Origin: JAWXVD01 sp044425705
GTDB taxonomy: Bacteria; Bacillota; Clostridia; Lachnospirales; Lachnospiraceae
Assembly (NCBI GenBank): GCA_044425705.1
Contig: JAWXVD010000068.1
Location: 1 to 18,029, forward strand
DNA length: 18,029 nt
Reading direction: 5' to 3'
Shown piece by piece: positions 6,698-13,467 of this stretch. The notes below the pieces were generated by a model. The model was given only the letters and a program-made list of their open reading frames with translations. It was not told the origin of the DNA and ran no database searches. Each line of letters opens with the position of its first letter. Positions within the stretch are counted from its first letter, which is position 1. The position numbers were made by a program, and so were the translations under genes.

Positions 6698-7300
6698 AAA
6701 TATAAAATGATAACCATACTAACAATAGTAGTGATGATGCTTTCGGCATGTGGAAGCCAAGAGACACAAGTAGAATCAGATGTGGAAACACAAGAAGAGG
6801 CAAATGACAGTAGTGAGAGTTCTGCAGGAACGTCAATAGAAAGTACATTAACAGCAAACCTAGGTGTATTTAGTGCATTCGAATCAATTGATTTAGAAGG
6901 TAATGTAGTGAATCAAGATGTGTTACAAGAGGCAGAGTTAACGGTATTAAATTTATGGGGCACCTTTTGTGGGCCTTGTATTGCAGAGATGCCAGATTTA
7001 GGAGAGCTATCGAGAGAATATGACTCTACGCAGGTACAAATCATAGGTGTAGTAGTAGATGTGTATGATGACAGTGGAATTGCAGATGCTTTGGAAATTA
7101 TTGAAACTACAGAAGCCAGCTATCTACATTTATTGCCTACAGAAGATTTGGTAAATATTTACGTGGGAACAGTCAGTGCCATTCCAGAAACGTTATTTTT
7201 GGACAGCCAGGGAAATATATTAACATCTGTAGTTGGTTCTAGAGATAAAGAATCATGGAAAACATTAATTGATGAGGTATATAATGAATTGGTTTCGTAA
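6695..7300 (+). CDS. Thioredoxin-like (TlpA/ResA-type) lipoprotein
   Basis: The 201-residue protein has a lipoprotein signal with lipobox LSAC (Cys19). An acidic Ser/Glu-rich linker (about 21-55) comes next, then a thioredoxin-fold domain with LWGTFCGPC (active Cys92 and Cys95) and the cis-proline loop SAIPET near 161-166. It should sit on the outer face of the membrane and reduce or exchange disulfides. ATG 6695 is preferred with GGAGG at 6685-6689. A TTG start at 6641 would place the leader hairpin in the protein and bury the signal peptide. Its 3' end overlaps the next small gene by 17 nt, so translation is probably coupled. The physiological target is unknown. Confidence 0.85.
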   Translation: MKYKMITILTIVVMMLSACGSQETQVESDVETQEEANDSSESSAGTSIESTLTANLGVFSAFESIDLEGNVVNQDVLQEAELTVLNLWGTFCGPCIAEMPDLGELSREYDSTQVQIIGVVVDVYDDSGIADALEIIETTEASYLHLLPTEDLVNIYVGTVSAIPETLFLDSQGNILTSVVGSRDKESWKTLIDEVYNELVS

Positions 7301-7430
7301 AAATATAATCGGTCTTACTTGTTTGGTGTTGGGTATTTCTTTCTTAGCAATAGGAATTGTAAAGGGAGAAGACCAGTCGGTTTTTCAAAAAGCCATAATG
7401 GTATGCTTGGAGTGTATTGGAATTGGATAA
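7284..7430 (+). CDS. CD1871A-like CxxC membrane micropeptide
   Basis: This 48-residue protein has a short basic N-terminus (MNWFRKN), one hydrophobic segment (about 8-26), a KGEDQSVFQKAIMV segment and the C-terminus CLECIGIG with Cys41 and Cys44. The ending and layout match the CD1871A family of CxxC-motif small proteins of Clostridia as I know it; that assignment is from memory. GAGG at 7274-7277 precedes ATG 7284. The reading frame overlaps the lipoprotein by 17 nt and the next gene by 14 nt, which strongly supports its being real. It probably links the membrane iron-sulfur protein and the thioredoxin-like lipoprotein, but no function is proven. Confidence 0.85.
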   Translation: MNWFRKNIIGLTCLVLGISFLAIGIVKGEDQSVFQKAIMVCLECIGIG

Positions 7431-8277
7431 TATAAAAGAACGAATCAGAAATAATTATAGACATATGGTACAGGTGATTGTTACAGCGGTAACCAACGGT
7501 TATGTATTAGGGTTTACAAAAGGAAAGATTTACCAAGGTGATTTAAAAAGAATTTGTGTTCCAGGACTGAATTGCTATTCTTGTCCTGGTGCGCTTGGTT
7601 CCTGTCCTATGGGAGCATTACAATCAATGCTAGGAGGAAGGGGAAGCAAGTTTTCTTTTTATGTGGTGGGGTTTTTCCTTATTTTTGGTGCATTTTTTGG
7701 TCGCTTCATTTGTGGGTGGCTTTGTCCTTTTGGTTTTTTACAGGATCTATTACATAAAATTCCATTTGTGAATAAAGTCAAAAATTTACCTGGTCATACA
7801 TATTTGAAATATCTAAAATATGTTATTTTATTGGTATTTGTCATCGTATTACCTATTGTAGTTGTAGATTTAGTAGGTCAAGGGAGTCCTTGGTTTTGTA
7901 AATATATTTGCCCTTCAGGTACCTTGACAGGTGGTTGGACATTAACCTTATTAAATCCTAGTATTAGAGCCAATGTAGGTATTCTATTTACTTGGAAAAG
8001 TGCAATTCTAATATTGATACTCATCCTATCAATTTGGTGTTATCGACCTTTTTGCCAATATATATGTCCTTTGGGAGCTATTTATGGTTTTTTTAATCCT
8101 ATTGCCTTATACCGATATGAAATTGTGGAAAAAGATTGTATTCATTGTAAGAAATGTGAACAAGTCTGTCCTGTCAGTATTCCTGTGTATAAAAATCCAA
8201 ATAGCATGGAATGCATTAGATGTGGAGCTTGTAAGAGAGAATGTCCTACAAAAGCCATTGTAAATCAGAAAGCATAG
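7417..8277 (+). CDS. Polytopic [4Fe-4S] membrane protein (NapH-like)
   Basis: The 286-residue protein combines about five hydrophobic segments with many cysteines. These include CYSCPGALGSC (53-63), CGWLCPFG (99-106), CKYICPSG (161-168) and CQYICPLG (213-220). Two ferredoxin-type [4Fe-4S] motifs end it (Cys241/244/247/251-Pro and Cys266/269/272/276-Pro). The CxxxCP repeats in membrane loops are typical of NapH/NosR/YccM-like electron-transfer proteins. It likely passes electrons from cytosolic ferredoxin across or along the membrane. Start: TTG 7417 has GGAG four bases upstream; TTG 7423 is equally possible (spacing 10). It overlaps the CxxC micropeptide gene. Confidence 0.85.
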   Translation: MELDNIKERIRNNYRHMVQVIVTAVTNGYVLGFTKGKIYQGDLKRICVPGLNCYSCPGALGSCPMGALQSMLGGRGSKFSFYVVGFFLIFGAFFGRFICGWLCPFGFLQDLLHKIPFVNKVKNLPGHTYLKYLKYVILLVFVIVLPIVVVDLVGQGSPWFCKYICPSGTLTGGWTLTLLNPSIRANVGILFTWKSAILILILILSIWCYRPFCQYICPLGAIYGFFNPIALYRYEIVEKDCIHCKKCEQVCPVSIPVYKNPNSMECIRCGACKRECPTKAIVNQKA

Positions 8278-8288
8278 GAGTAATCTGC

Positions 8289-8843
8289 ATGGAGTTAGAG
8301 ATAAAAATACCAGTTAAGGTGATTCATTGTAATAGAAAAAAATATAGTTTAGACATACAAGAGGGGGATTGTATTTCTGTTTACGGTACAGAGTATAAAA
8401 TATCTATTTGTCAGGTGGATGGATATAAAGGCGGTACTATTTCTTGTATAGATGATAAATTGTGTATTACAATGGAAAAATATCAGAAAGATATGGCGGA
8501 GCAGCTAATCACGCTATGGTGTAAAAAGGTTGGTAAAATTATTTTTGCTAAGAAATTAGAAGAGTTTTCAAATCAAATGGACGTGAGCTATCATAGATTT
8601 GTATTGAAGGATCAAAAAACTTGTTGGGGGAGTTGTAGTAGTAAAAATAATTTGAATTTTAATTGGAGATTGTTGTTAATGCCACCAGAAATTATGGATT
8701 ATGTGATTGTTCATGAACTATCACATCTGGTGGAGATGAATCATTCACAAGCATTTTGGCGAGTTGTAGAACAACAGATCCCTGATTATAAAGAAAAGAG
8801 AAAATGGCTGAAAGAGCATGGAAATGAGGTTTTGAGAAAGTGA
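8289..8843 (+). CDS. YgjP-like (DUF45/WLM-type) metallopeptidase
   Basis: The 184-residue protein carries the zinc-metallopeptidase motif HELSH at 142-146 with a third likely ligand in EMNHSQAFW (His152). Before it is KTCWGSCSSKNNLNFNWRLL (110-129), the signature of YgjP-like predicted metal-dependent hydrolases. No signal peptide or membrane segment is visible, so it is probably cytoplasmic. Start ATG 8289 has AGGAG at 8276-8280, overlapping the stop of the previous gene. An in-frame upstream ATG at 8241 lies inside that gene and was rejected. It overlaps dbpA by 4 nt. Substrates of this family are not established. Confidence 0.88.
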   Translation: MELEIKIPVKVIHCNRKKYSLDIQEGDCISVYGTEYKISICQVDGYKGGTISCIDDKLCITMEKYQKDMAEQLITLWCKKVGKIIFAKKLEEFSNQMDVSYHRFVLKDQKTCWGSCSSKNNLNFNWRLLLMPPEIMDYVIVHELSHLVEMNHSQAFWRVVEQQIPDYKEKRKWLKEHGNEVLRK

Positions 8844-10288
8844 CAATACAAGGCAATCCATTTGAAAGATATGGCTTAGAAAAAGAAATTTTGCAATCGC
8901 TACAGGTATTAGGTTATCAGGAACCTACGCCCATTCAAGAAAAAGTAATCCCTATTTTACTAAAGGGAAAGGATTTAGTAGGAAAATCCCAAACAGGAAG
9001 TGGAAAAACCGCTGCTTTTGGGATTCCTCTTTGTAATCAGGTGAAATGGGAGGAGCAGGAACCGCAAGTTCTTATTTTGGAGCCTACCAGAGAGTTAGCA
9101 GTTCAGGTGCAAGAGGAACTATTTCAAATCGGACGAATGAAAAAAATAAAAATTCCAGTGGTATTTGGTGGAATGGCGATTGATAAAGAAATCCTGTCAT
9201 TAAAACAAAAATCTCACCTTGTAGTAGGCACACCAGGGCGTGTGATGGATCATATTAGAAGAGGCAGTTTATCGTTAAGAAATATTCAGTATTTGGTCAT
9301 CGATGAAGCTGACTTAATGTTGGATATGGGATTTTTAGAAGAAGTGGGAAGTATTATTGAAGCTCTTTCTAAGGTACAAATAAGTTTGTTTTCGGCGACT
9401 ATGGGCGAACACCTTACAAAATTAGTAGAACGGTATATGACAGAACCAGAGTACCTAACAATAGAATCAGATACAGAAGTGGTACAAAGTATCACGCAGA
9501 TTGTCTATGAAGTAGAAAATGATGATAAATTTCATTATTTGATGAAGGTATTGCTCAGTGAAAATCCAAAGGAATGTATGATTTTTTGTGGTACTAGAGA
9601 AATGGTGAATACCTTATATGGAAAATTGCGAAGAAAGAAAATTCGATGTGGTATGCTTCATGGAGGAATGGAGCAGAGAGATAGATTATATGCGATAGGA
9701 GATTTTAGGCAAGGTAAATTTCCATACTTGATTACTACCGATGTGGCAGCAAGGGGGATTGATTTTCCAGATATGACACATGTCATTAATTATGATTTTC
9801 CTACCAATAAAGAAAATTATGTGCATCGAATTGGAAGAACAGGAAGAAATGGAAAATCAGGAAAAGCCATTAGTTTTATACAGTCCTCAGAGCTTCACTA
9901 TAAAAAGGAAGTTGAAACATATGCTAATATTGAGCTATCTATAGAAGAAATGGTATCAGAAGAACTAGTAGAGCAAAATAAAGAAGCTTTTTTCGCTAAG
10001 CAATATGAAAAAATTACTTTAAAAGAGAAAAAAGGTGCAAAATTTAACGAAACCATTACCAAGTTAACAATCGGTGGTGGAAAAAAATCTAAAATTCGCC
10101 CAGCAGATATTGTAGGAGCATTGTGTAATCTAAATCAGATGTCGCAAGAAGATATTGGTGTCATTGATGTAAGAGATAGCATCACCTATGTGGAAATTTT
10201 TAATGGGAAAGGTGATATAGTTTACAGACAGCTTCAAAAGAAACCAATTAAAGGTAAGTTGCGAAAAGTAAGCAAAAGCGTAAAGTAA
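8840..10288 (+). CDS. dbpA: ATP-dependent DEAD-box RNA helicase DbpA
   Basis: The 482-residue protein has all helicase motifs: a Q motif with PTPIQ (29-33), Walker A QTGSGKT (51-57), PTREL (82-86), DEAD (155-158), SAT (185-187), ARGID (304-308) and HRIGRTGR (329-336). From about 405 it carries a DbpA-type RNA-binding domain (KLTIGGGKKSKIRPADIVGA through YVEIFNG). In B. subtilis YxiN/DbpA this domain binds hairpin 92 of 23S rRNA and directs large-subunit assembly. Start is GTG 8840 in a GTGA overlap with the preceding stop. The basic C-terminal tail (KLRKVSKSVK) is encoded by the first units of a tandem repeat that continues beyond the stop. Confidence 0.94.
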   Translation: MTIQGNPFERYGLEKEILQSLQVLGYQEPTPIQEKVIPILLKGKDLVGKSQTGSGKTAAFGIPLCNQVKWEEQEPQVLILEPTRELAVQVQEELFQIGRMKKIKIPVVFGGMAIDKEILSLKQKSHLVVGTPGRVMDHIRRGSLSLRNIQYLVIDEADLMLDMGFLEEVGSIIEALSKVQISLFSATMGEHLTKLVERYMTEPEYLTIESDTEVVQSITQIVYEVENDDKFHYLMKVLLSENPKECMIFCGTREMVNTLYGKLRRKKIRCGMLHGGMEQRDRLYAIGDFRQGKFPYLITTDVAARGIDFPDMTHVINYDFPTNKENYVHRIGRTGRNGKSGKAISFIQSSELHYKKEVETYANIELSIEEMVSEELVEQNKEAFFAKQYEKITLKEKKGAKFNETITKLTIGGGKKSKIRPADIVGALCNLNQMSQEDIGVIDVRDSITYVEIFNGKGDIVYRQLQKKPIKGKLRKVSKSVK

Positions 10289-10388
10289 GTAAATTGCAAA
10301 AAGTAAGCAAAAGCGCAAAGTAAGTAAATTGCGAAAAGTAAGCAAAAGCCCAACGTAGGCAAAAGAGCAACGTAAGCGCTTTGCATAG
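10255..10388. repeat. Tandem repeat array at the dbpA 3' end (17/18-bp subunits, 35-bp period)
   Basis: About eight degenerate subunits alternate between TAAGTAAATTGCGAAAAG-like (18 bp) and TAAGCAAAAGCGCAAAG-like (17 bp) forms. Clear 35-bp units run 10286-10320 and 10321-10355. A shortened first unit (10255-10285) lies inside the dbpA coding region, and decayed 17-bp copies extend to about 10388. The array fills most of the space between convergent dbpA and the permease gene. No ordinary terminator is visible there. Confidence 0.8.
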
Positions 10389-10412
10389 TCTGCAAAATAA
10401 AAAACTTTGTCA

Positions 10413-11249
10413 TTAGTGGAAGAAACCGTAAATGGATGCAAGGATAAAAACAATAATATTTGCGGTAACAATGGTACTTCCTACAGGAGTTCCACAGAGA
10501 ATGGAAATTAAGATACCAAAGAAAGCACAAAATACAGAAATAATAATGGAAGATACTATAACTGAGCGGAAATTCCTAAATAATCGCATAGAAGATAAGG
10601 CTGGAAATACTACTAAGGCGCTGATTAATAAAGAACCAACTAAATTCATGGCAACTACAATGACAGCAGCAATGGTAATAGCGATTAATAAGTTATATAA
10701 TCCAACACGAATGCCTGTTGCTTTTGCAAACGTTTCATCAAAGGTAACAGAAAAAATTTTATGGTAAAACAAAATAAAAATAAAAATTACTATAATCGAA
10801 AGAATCATGCAAGTTCTCACATCATTCTTCGTTAAAGTGAGAATGGAAGTTGAACCGAATAATGTGGTACATACATCCCCAGCCAGATTTGTGGACCGTG
10901 GAAAGATATTCATTAATAAATACCCAATGGCAAGTGATCCTACAGACATCATGGCTATGGCGGCGTCACCGTTTATTTTAGCATTTTGTCCTATTTGCAA
11001 TAAGAGAACAGCACAAAGAGCAGTAACTGGAAATACAAGTAAACTTTGGTCAGCAATATCTAATACAGTTGCAATGGCAATTGCGCCAAAAGCGATATGA
11101 GATAATCCATCACCTATATAAGAAAAACGTTTTAGGACTAGTGTAGCGCCTAACAGGGAAGAACATAAGGCAACTAAAATGCCTACAATCATTGCATTTA
11201 CAACGAAGGGGTATGAAAAATAATGTGCTAATGTTTGTGGAATTGTCAT
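10413..11249 (-). CDS. znuB: Metal (zinc/manganese) ABC transporter permease
   Basis: The 278-residue protein has about eight hydrophobic segments and matches the ABC-3 family of zinc/manganese permeases. The typical segment VLKRFSYIGDGLSHIAFGA lies early, and polar glycines recur in the membrane parts (NLVGSLLISALVVFPA). It forms the membrane channel that receives metal from the binding lipoprotein. I chose ATG 11249 (MTIPQTLAHYFSYPF). AGAAAGGA lies upstream on the minus strand, at a somewhat long spacing of about 12. A start at 11276 would add nine residues but has no good ribosome site. It is the last gene of the znuA-znuC-znuB unit. Zinc rather than manganese is inferred from the operon's Zur-like operator. 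Confidence 0.88.
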   Translation of the reverse strand: MTIPQTLAHYFSYPFVVNAMIVGILVALCSSLLGATLVLKRFSYIGDGLSHIAFGAIAIATVLDIADQSLLVFPVTALCAVLLLQIGQNAKINGDAAIAMMSVGSLAIGYLLMNIFPRSTNLAGDVCTTLFGSTSILTLTKNDVRTCMILSIIVIFIFILFYHKIFSVTFDETFAKATGIRVGLYNLLIAITIAAVIVVAMNLVGSLLISALVVFPALSSMRLFRNFRSVIVSSIIISVFCAFFGILISILCGTPVGSTIVTANIIVFILASIYGFFH

Positions 11250-11314
11250 GTAAATTATAATCCTTTCTCTTGACATGGTAATCTTCTGTTAAGGTATGAA
11301 GTATAGTGATAATA

Positions 11315-11986
11315 TCAGCTGGTTTGTTTTATATATTCATCTTTTGTTATATAGTCAATGGAATCGTTTGTGACATGTAAAATATAATCAGCACTGTCAA
11401 TGGTATCCTCTAAATTATGAGTGATTAAAATAATCGTAATACCTTCAAGGTGCAAATCTTTGATTAATGAATAGAAACTAGTGGTAGTGGTTACATCCAA
11501 GCCAGCAGTTGGTTCATCTAATAGTAAGACTTTATTGGTGGCACAAAGGGCTCTAGCTAAAAGAACACGTTGTTGTTGCCCACCAGATAATTGGCTATAA
11601 CTTTTTTTAGATAAATGCAAAATTCCCAATTTTTCTAGCATATCCTGTGCTAGCTTTTTTTCTGCCTTTTTATAATAAGGGCGTAAACCAACTTTATTTA
11701 AACATCCTGAAAGAACAACTTCATAAACAGAAGCGGGAAAATCTTTTTGAATTTGAGTCTGTTGTGGAAGATACCCGATATCCACACCCTTTAATTTATG
11801 TTCCATGGTAATGGAACCTTTTAGAGGAGGGATTAATCCTAGTAATGTTTTTATTAATGTGCTTTTTCCTACTCCGTTTTCTCCAATGACACAAGTATAG
11901 GAACCTGATGGAATGGCAAAATTTATATTTTCCTGTAATGTAATGTTGTTGTAGCCAATGGTAAGGTTTTGGCATGTGATTTGCAT
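11315..11986 (-). CDS. znuC: Metal (zinc) ABC transporter ATP-binding protein
   Basis: At 223 residues this is a standard ABC ATPase: Walker A GENGVGKST (35-43), the signature LSGGQQQR (133-140), Walker B LLLDEPTAGLD (154-164) and the switch His190 in LITHN. It energises metal uptake from the cytoplasmic side. ATG 11986 was chosen because GGAG precedes it at the right distance. The longer frame from 12016 would begin in the upstream hairpin. It is separated from znuA by 138 nt holding two inverted repeats, so it may be expressed at a lower level than the binding protein. The permease gene follows after 65 nt. Confidence 0.93.
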   Translation of the reverse strand: MQITCQNLTIGYNNITLQENINFAIPSGSYTCVIGENGVGKSTLIKTLLGLIPPLKGSITMEHKLKGVDIGYLPQQTQIQKDFPASVYEVVLSGCLNKVGLRPYYKKAEKKLAQDMLEKLGILHLSKKSYSQLSGGQQQRVLLARALCATNKVLLLDEPTAGLDVTTTTSFYSLIKDLHLEGITIILITHNLEDTIDSADYILHVTNDSIDYITKDEYIKQTS

Positions 11987-12012
11987 GTTTTTCTCCATTT
12001 CTCTGTTAAAAC

Positions 12013-12051
12013 ACAATGTAATCCACAGTCAAAAACTGCGGATTACATTGT
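12013..12051 (-). terminator. Long hairpin between znuA and znuC (attenuator or mRNA processing site)
   Basis: ACAATGTAATCC-a-CAGT (12013-12029) pairs with ACTG-c-GGATTACATTGT (12035-12051) at 16 of 17 positions around a 5-nt loop. On the minus strand it is followed only by GTTTTAAC, a weak T-tract. It may let some polymerases stop after znuA or protect the znuA mRNA end. Confidence 0.6.
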
Positions 12052-12095
12052 TATAAAGTGTTGTTCGAAAATTTAAATAATTTATGATGTTTATT

Positions 12096-12123
12096 CGTTA
12101 TATATCACGTGTGAATTATAACG
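12096..12123 (-). other. Post-stop inverted repeat after znuA
   Basis: CGTTATA-ta-TCAC and GTGA-at-TATAACG are arranged symmetrically around GT, beginning just after the znuA stop codon (minus strand). No T-run follows. It could be an mRNA 3'-end stabiliser or a protein-binding palindrome. Confidence 0.45.
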
Positions 12124-12124
12124 T

Positions 12125-13186
12125 CTATTCTGCTAAAGCAAGTGATAATATTTCAAGATTGCTTTCCATAAGTGAATAATAGGTAGTGCCTGCATCAATA
12201 TCTGCACGTGTTACAGACTGAATTGAATTTAACTGTAAAATTTCTTGATCGGAATCACCTGTATTAGATGCGATTGTAGTAGCTAACGCTTCTAATCCAT
12301 TTTCCACGATTACTAAATAATTCATATCAAATTCCTCAGCTTTTTGCGCTAAGAAGATAACCGTTTCAAAACTTGCTTCTGTTTCAGCAGAACAACCTTC
12401 AAAAGCAGCATAATATTGAATTCCGTAATCAGTAAATAAGTATAAGAATGGGAATCTATCAGTTACAATAATAGTGTCTCTAGAAGCTTCTGATACCATA
12501 GTTTCGTAGGCTTGGTCTAAGGCTTCTAATTCTGCAATATAGGCTTCAGCATTTTCTTCATAAATTGTAGCATTATCGCTATCTAATGTAGATAAAGTGT
12601 CTGCAAAATAAGCTACAACAACAGCGGCATTTTTCAGTGATAACCAAATGTGTTCATCTTCATGGTTGTGCTCTTCATCAGTAGTGTCTTCATCGTGATC
12701 GTGGTCATGGTCTTCATCAGTAGCGTCCTCATCGTGGTCATGATCTTCACTTTCTTCCATACCTTCCACAAGAACAGACATTTGTACCATATCATCTAAA
12801 ACTTCGATCACATTAATCGTATTTAACTCTGTATTTAAGGCTAAGATATCATCAACCCAAGCATCAGATTCGCCACCATTATAGATGAACAAATCAGCAG
12901 ATGTTATGTTAGCGATATCATCTACAGTCGGTTCATAACTATGTAAGTCGATTCCACTATCAATCAATAGTGATACTTCAAAGATTTCCTGCTCACCGAT
13001 AACTTGTGTTAGCCAGTCGTATTCATGGAAAGAAGTTGTAACGATTTTAATCGAATCCACCTCAGTAATAGCTTCTGTTTCAGCAGTAATTTCTTGCGTA
13101 TTTTCTTCTGTAGCAGTTGTGTTTCCACATCCAGCAAAGATCATAGATGTGATTAAGCAGCAAATTCCCAGTATTCTTTTTTTCAT
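12125..13186 (-). CDS. znuA: Zinc-type ABC transporter substrate-binding lipoprotein
   Basis: The 353-residue lipoprotein (lipobox FAGC, Cys20) belongs to the ZnuA/AdcA cluster A-I of metal-binding proteins. Expected ligands are seen in LHSYEPT (His82) and EHIWLSLKN (His179). Between them is an acidic His-rich loop (about 147-178) of repeated HDHD/DEDATDE units, typical of zinc members. The site that is usually a third His appears as DRFPFLY (243-249), followed by YYAAFEGCSAETEASFET. Start ATG 13186 has AGGAGG. The promoter carries a perfect 7-1-7 palindrome expected to bind a zinc-sensing Fur-family repressor. It captures metal outside the cell and passes it to the permease. Confidence 0.9.
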   Translation of the reverse strand: MKKRILGICCLITSMIFAGCGNTTATEENTQEITAETEAITEVDSIKIVTTSFHEYDWLTQVIGEQEIFEVSLLIDSGIDLHSYEPTVDDIANITSADLFIYNGGESDAWVDDILALNTELNTINVIEVLDDMVQMSVLVEGMEESEDHDHDEDATDEDHDHDHDEDTTDEEHNHEDEHIWLSLKNAAVVVAYFADTLSTLDSDNATIYEENAEAYIAELEALDQAYETMVSEASRDTIIVTDRFPFLYLFTDYGIQYYAAFEGCSAETEASFETVIFLAQKAEEFDMNYLVIVENGLEALATTIASNTGDSDQEILQLNSIQSVTRADIDAGTTYYSLMESNLEILSLALAE

Positions 13187-13268
13187 GTTTTCCTCCTATT
13201 TTGAAGTGTTCTTTTTATCATTTTTTCTAAGTTGACGTTTACATTGCGAAAGATAATTAAAACAAAAA

Positions 13269-13283
13269 TGCGAATCATTCGCA
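13269..13283 (-). promoter_or_regulatory. Fur/Zur-like operator of znuA
   Basis: TGCGAAT-C-ATTCGCA is a perfect 7-1-7 palindrome, the layout of Bacillus Fur-family boxes (Zur: TCGTAAT-n-ATTACGA). It begins 5 bp after the -10, so bound repressor would cover the transcription start. Confidence 0.8.
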
Positions 13284-13288
13284 AATCG

Positions 13289-13317
13289 ATTGTAAGATAT
13301 TATTAGATTTATGTCAA
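13289..13317 (-). promoter_or_regulatory. znuA promoter
   Basis: Read on the minus strand, TTGACA (13317-13312) and TACAAT (13294-13289) are separated by 17 bp. The start would fall inside the palindromic operator, leaving a leader of about 100 nt. Confidence 0.85.
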
Positions 13318-13386
13318 TAGTAAAGTTGAAAATGAAATTTTTTACAAATTCTTTAGAAAATTTATTTATAAAGAAGGGAAGGTTTA

Positions 13387-13415
13387 TTGACACATTATAT
13401 AGAATAAGATATAAT
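13387..13415 (+). promoter_or_regulatory. Promoter of the CobW-type GTPase operon
   Basis: This is a full consensus pair: TTGACA (13387-13392), 17 bp, TATAAT (13410-13415). It is divergent from the znuA promoter with about 70 bp between the two -35 boxes. Downstream, GTTAGT/ACTAAC (13428-13443) followed by six T forms a short weak hairpin near the expected 5' end of the RNA. Confidence 0.85.
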
Positions 13416-13467
13416 GTTTAGATGGTTGTTAGTATGGACTAACTTTTTTGAAAGGAAAATAAATATT

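Noticed and set aside
10255..10388. CRISPR array
   Set aside because: The units are contiguous and degenerate with no unique spacers and no cas genes nearby.
10373..10412. Terminator between dbpA and znuB
   Set aside because: Only a 5-bp TTTGC/GCAAA stem exists, with no T-run in a suitable position on either strand.
10130..10530. Minus-strand ORFs across the end of dbpA and the tandem repeats
   Set aside because: They translate the repeat array and the complement of dbpA into Phe/Leu-rich strings, and lack a start signal or family match.
10432..11100. Plus-strand ORFs opposite znuB
   Set aside because: They lie antisense to a well-supported permease and show no protein-family features.
12115..12142. 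Independent znuC promoter (minus TATAAT at 12120-12115)
   Set aside because: The TATAAT belongs to the inverted repeat and has no -35 at suitable spacing; the best match is CTTGCT.
13414..13467. Upstream start of the CobW-type GTPase at 13414
   Set aside because: The ATG overlaps the -10 box of its own promoter. MIKIDIISGFLGAGKTT is the family-typical N-terminus.
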